A stretch of 6,118 bases of DNA from the NCBI GenBank assembly GCA_026416215.1, contig JAOAFP010000090.1, forward strand, positions 1-6,118, in the 5' to 3' direction. The notes under the pieces were generated by a model that did no database searches, was not told the DNA's origin, and saw nothing but the letters and a program-made list of their open reading frames with translations. Within the stretch, counting starts at the first letter, position 1, and every line of letters starts with the position of its first letter. Shown in pieces: positions 4,749 through 6,118 of this stretch. The DNA comes from Negativicutes bacterium. GTDB lineage: Bacteria > Bacillota > Negativicutes > SKW292. The position numbers and the translations under genes are program-made.

Positions 4749-5871
4749 TCTCCATCATCCGCCAGACCAGCCCGGCTACTTCGTCCGCCGCCTGCGGCCG
4801 GGCCAGCTGTCCGGCCTGGCCGGACATTACCTTCCGGAGTCCAGGATTGGCCAGCAACCGTCGCAGTGCCTGCCAGAGCCGGTCACCGGTCAGTTTTTTT
4901 CCATCCAGCACCACCGCCGCGTCAGCCGTCGCAAACACCTGAGCGTTGAATTTCTGGTGATTGCCGGCGGCAAACGGGTAAGGGATCAGGATGGCCGGAA
5001 TACGGTTGGCGGCAAACTCAGCCAGGGCCATCGCCCCGGCCCGGCTGACCACCAAATCGGTCACCGCCAGTAGTTCCGCCATTTCCTGGCAGTAAGGCCG
5101 AATCCGAAGATTGTCCGGCAGCCTGAGCGGCATTTTTTCCATTACATCCTGATACTGGCCGTGACCGGTCAGCCACACCCACTGACTGTCCGGCCAGGCC
5201 GCGCACTGCGGCCATATTGCCAGCATCGCCCGGTTGATCGACTCTGCCCCGCGGCTGCCGCCGGTTATGACCACTGTTGTCCGTCCCCCAACCAGCCCCA
5301 GCCGGTGATAAAGCCCGTCCGTCCGCTCTACCGGCCGGGGCCGGTAGAGCGGATTGCCGGTGAAGCGAATACGGGGGCGGACGGCCGCCGGAAAGTAAAG
5401 GCCGGCCTCATTATAGCCGACCGCCACCTGTTTGGCAAAACGCGACAGGCAGCGATTGGTCAGCCCGGGATAGGCATTTTGTTCCTGCAGCAAAATCGGC
5501 CGTCCCGCCATGGCCGCGGCAATCAGCAGCGGGGCACAGACAAAGCCGCCCGTTCCCACCACCGCCTGCGGCCGGAAACGGGCAATCAGCTGCCGGCAGT
5601 TATTGACGGCAGCCAGCAGTTCGGTCACAGCCAGCAGGTTTTTCCAGCTCAGCCGCCGATCCAGGCCGCGAACCCGGAGAGCAAAAAATTCCAGTCCGGC
5701 TGCGGCCACGATTTCCCTTTCCAGGCCGTTCTGACTACCGACGTAGGCCACGGTCAGCGACCGGCCGCGACCGGCCGCCAGCTCTTGCAAACTGTCGGCA
5801 ATGGCCAGCGCCGGATAAATGTGTCCACCAGTGCCGCCGCCGCTAATCAGCACCCGGTATTCGCCGTTCAC
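4723..5871 (-). CDS. murG: Lipid II synthase MurG (UDP-GlcNAc:undecaprenyl-PP-MurNAc-pentapeptide transferase)
   Basis: Peripheral membrane glycosyltransferase (GT-B fold, family GT28) that transfers GlcNAc to lipid I on the inner face of the membrane, giving lipid II. Length is 382 residues, slightly longer than E. coli MurG. N-terminal domain motifs are VLISGGGTGGHIYPALAIA (7-25), with the catalytic-loop His17, VVGTGGFVCAPLL (104-116) and LLQEQNAYPGLTNR (127-140). TGNP (171-174) leads into the inter-domain region. The C-terminal domain has VITGGSRGAESIN (201-213), VVSRAGAMALAEFA (274-287), with the family's nucleotide-contacting Glu at 285, and AGNHQKFNA (302-310). The start is a GTG at 5871; an in-frame TGA three codons before it excludes anything earlier, and GGTGA lies 6 nt upstream. 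The gene overlaps the murD stop by 4 nt (GTGA) and the murC start at its end. No ftsW/spoVE lies between murD and murG. Two inverted repeats lie within the gene. Confidence 0.98.
   Translation of the reverse strand: MNGEYRVLISGGGTGGHIYPALAIADSLQELAAGRGRSLTVAYVGSQNGLEREIVAAAGLEFFALRVRGLDRRLSWKNLLAVTELLAAVNNCRQLIARFRPQAVVGTGGFVCAPLLIAAAMAGRPILLQEQNAYPGLTNRCLSRFAKQVAVGYNEAGLYFPAAVRPRIRFTGNPLYRPRPVERTDGLYHRLGLVGGRTTVVITGGSRGAESINRAMLAIWPQCAAWPDSQWVWLTGHGQYQDVMEKMPLRLPDNLRIRPYCQEMAELLAVTDLVVSRAGAMALAEFAANRIPAILIPYPFAAGNHQKFNAQVFATADAAVVLDGKKLTGDRLWQALRRLLANPGLRKVMSGQAGQLARPQAADEVAGLVWRMMENDDGGKHR
4749..4753 (-). promoter_or_regulatory. Shine-Dalgarno site that bears on the murC start
   Basis: GGAGA on the minus strand, inside the 3' end of murG. 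It touches the ATG at 4748, too close for normal initiation, but lies 9 nt before an in-frame GTG at 4739. This favours a MurC that begins MENIAEDTQK rather than MTTVENIAED. Confidence 0.5.
4808..4826. repeat. 9-bp inverted repeat with 1-nt spacer inside murG
   Basis: TGTCCGGCC, T, GGCCGGACA: perfect 9-bp arms around one base. On the coding strand it encodes M-S-G-Q-A-G-Q (about residues 349-355). The arms are made of the CCGG/GGCC words that are very common in this DNA, so chance is a serious possibility. Confidence 0.85.
5322..5353. repeat. 15-bp perfect inverted repeat with 2-nt spacer inside murG
   Basis: TCCGCTCTACCGGCC (5322-5336), GG, GGCCGGTAGAGCGGA (5339-5353). All 15 positions pair, and the next pair outward would be a G-U wobble in RNA. 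It encodes P-L-Y-R-P-R-P-V-E-R (residues 174-183), directly after the conserved TGNP at the domain junction of MurG. In mRNA it could form a very stable hairpin. No T tract follows on either strand, so it is not a terminator. Confidence 0.93.
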
Positions 5872-6118
5872 AGCCTTTCACCGCTGACGGCCACCAGCTG
5901 CTTGAAATGCCGGCCCCGCTGCTCAAAGTTGTCATACTGATCGTAGCTGGCACAGGCCGGGGACAGCAAAATCACCGACGCCCCGGCGACAGACCCGGCC
6001 TCAGCCACCGCCGCCGGCAGGTCGGCCACCACCGATACCTTCCTGACCCCGGCGGCAGCCGCCGCTACCGCAAACCGGTCGGCTGCCTGTCCGTAAAAAA
6101 TTGCCTGGACTACTTTTC
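5868..6118 (-). CDS. murD: UDP-N-acetylmuramoylalanine--D-glutamate ligase MurD, C-terminal end
   Basis: Partial gene: the last 82 codons and the stop are present; the 5' part lies beyond the right edge. MurD is the cytoplasmic ATP-dependent ligase that adds D-glutamate to UDP-MurNAc-L-Ala. The visible part is the end of the C-terminal ligase domain: an alternating helix/strand run (VVQAIFYGQAADRFAVAAAA) and then the diagnostic SPACASYDQYDNFEQRGRHF, matching the MurD ending (SPACASxDxFxxxxxRGxxF) near the C-terminus of the family. The TGA at 5868-5870 overlaps the murG GTG by 4 nt, so the two are likely translationally coupled. In B. subtilis spoVE, an ftsW homologue, lies between murD and murG; here there is none. 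Confidence 0.95.
   Translation of the reverse strand, partial: KVVQAIFYGQAADRFAVAAAAAGVRKVSVVADLPAAVAEAGSVAGASVILLSPACASYDQYDNFEQRGRHFKQLVAVSGERL

Noticed and set aside
4894..4900. A7 tract in murG followed by GC-rich sequence, resembling a programmed frameshift site
   Set aside because: MurG is full length in the zero frame with all motifs; nothing suggests a useful shifted product.
5161..5940. 259-codon plus-strand reading frame opposite murG
   Set aside because: Low-complexity, P/R/G/Q-rich translation with no domain, and it runs across the murD-murG junction. It is a shadow of murG.

Overview
The window holds most of a division and cell wall (dcw) gene cluster. All genes lie on the minus strand, so transcription runs from high to low coordinates. 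The gene order and protein types point to a GC-rich member of the Bacillota (Firmicutes): a DivIB/FtsQ-type protein, a DUF881 (YlxW/YlxX-like) protein and the small basic protein Sbp (DUF1290) sit just upstream of ftsZ. A clostridial or Negativicutes-like host is a guess from the FtsZ and Sbp sequences, and I cannot name a genus.

In transcription order the window contains: the 3' end of murD (5868-6118, cut by the window edge), murG (4723-5871), murC (3345-4748), ftsQ/divIB (2554-3345), a DUF881 gene (1840-2538), sbp (1514-1843), a 73-bp gap with a candidate sigma-H-like promoter, and ftsZ (301-1440). A strong intrinsic terminator (270-296) lies 4 bp after the ftsZ stop codon. Beyond it, on the same strand, is the 5' part of a TVP38/TMEM64 (VTT domain) membrane protein gene (1-210). 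From murD to sbp the genes overlap or lie within 15 bp of each other (GTGA, TAATG and ATGA junctions), as expected for a translationally coupled operon.

The genes form one pathway. MurC and MurD are cytoplasmic ligases that add L-Ala and D-Glu to UDP-MurNAc. MurG turns lipid I into lipid II at the membrane. FtsQ/DivIB belongs to the septal divisome, and FtsZ forms the cytoskeletal ring that places septal wall synthesis. The DUF881 protein and Sbp are conserved membrane companions of unknown function.

I see no previously undescribed system, mobile element, CRISPR array or RNA gene. The points worth a second look are small: a 15-bp near-perfect hairpin repeat inside murG, a perfect 20-bp palindrome inside ftsQ, a sigma-H-like promoter overlapping a dyad before ftsZ, and the absence of ftsW, murB and ftsA from their usual places. 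There is no gene-free stretch longer than 300 bases.
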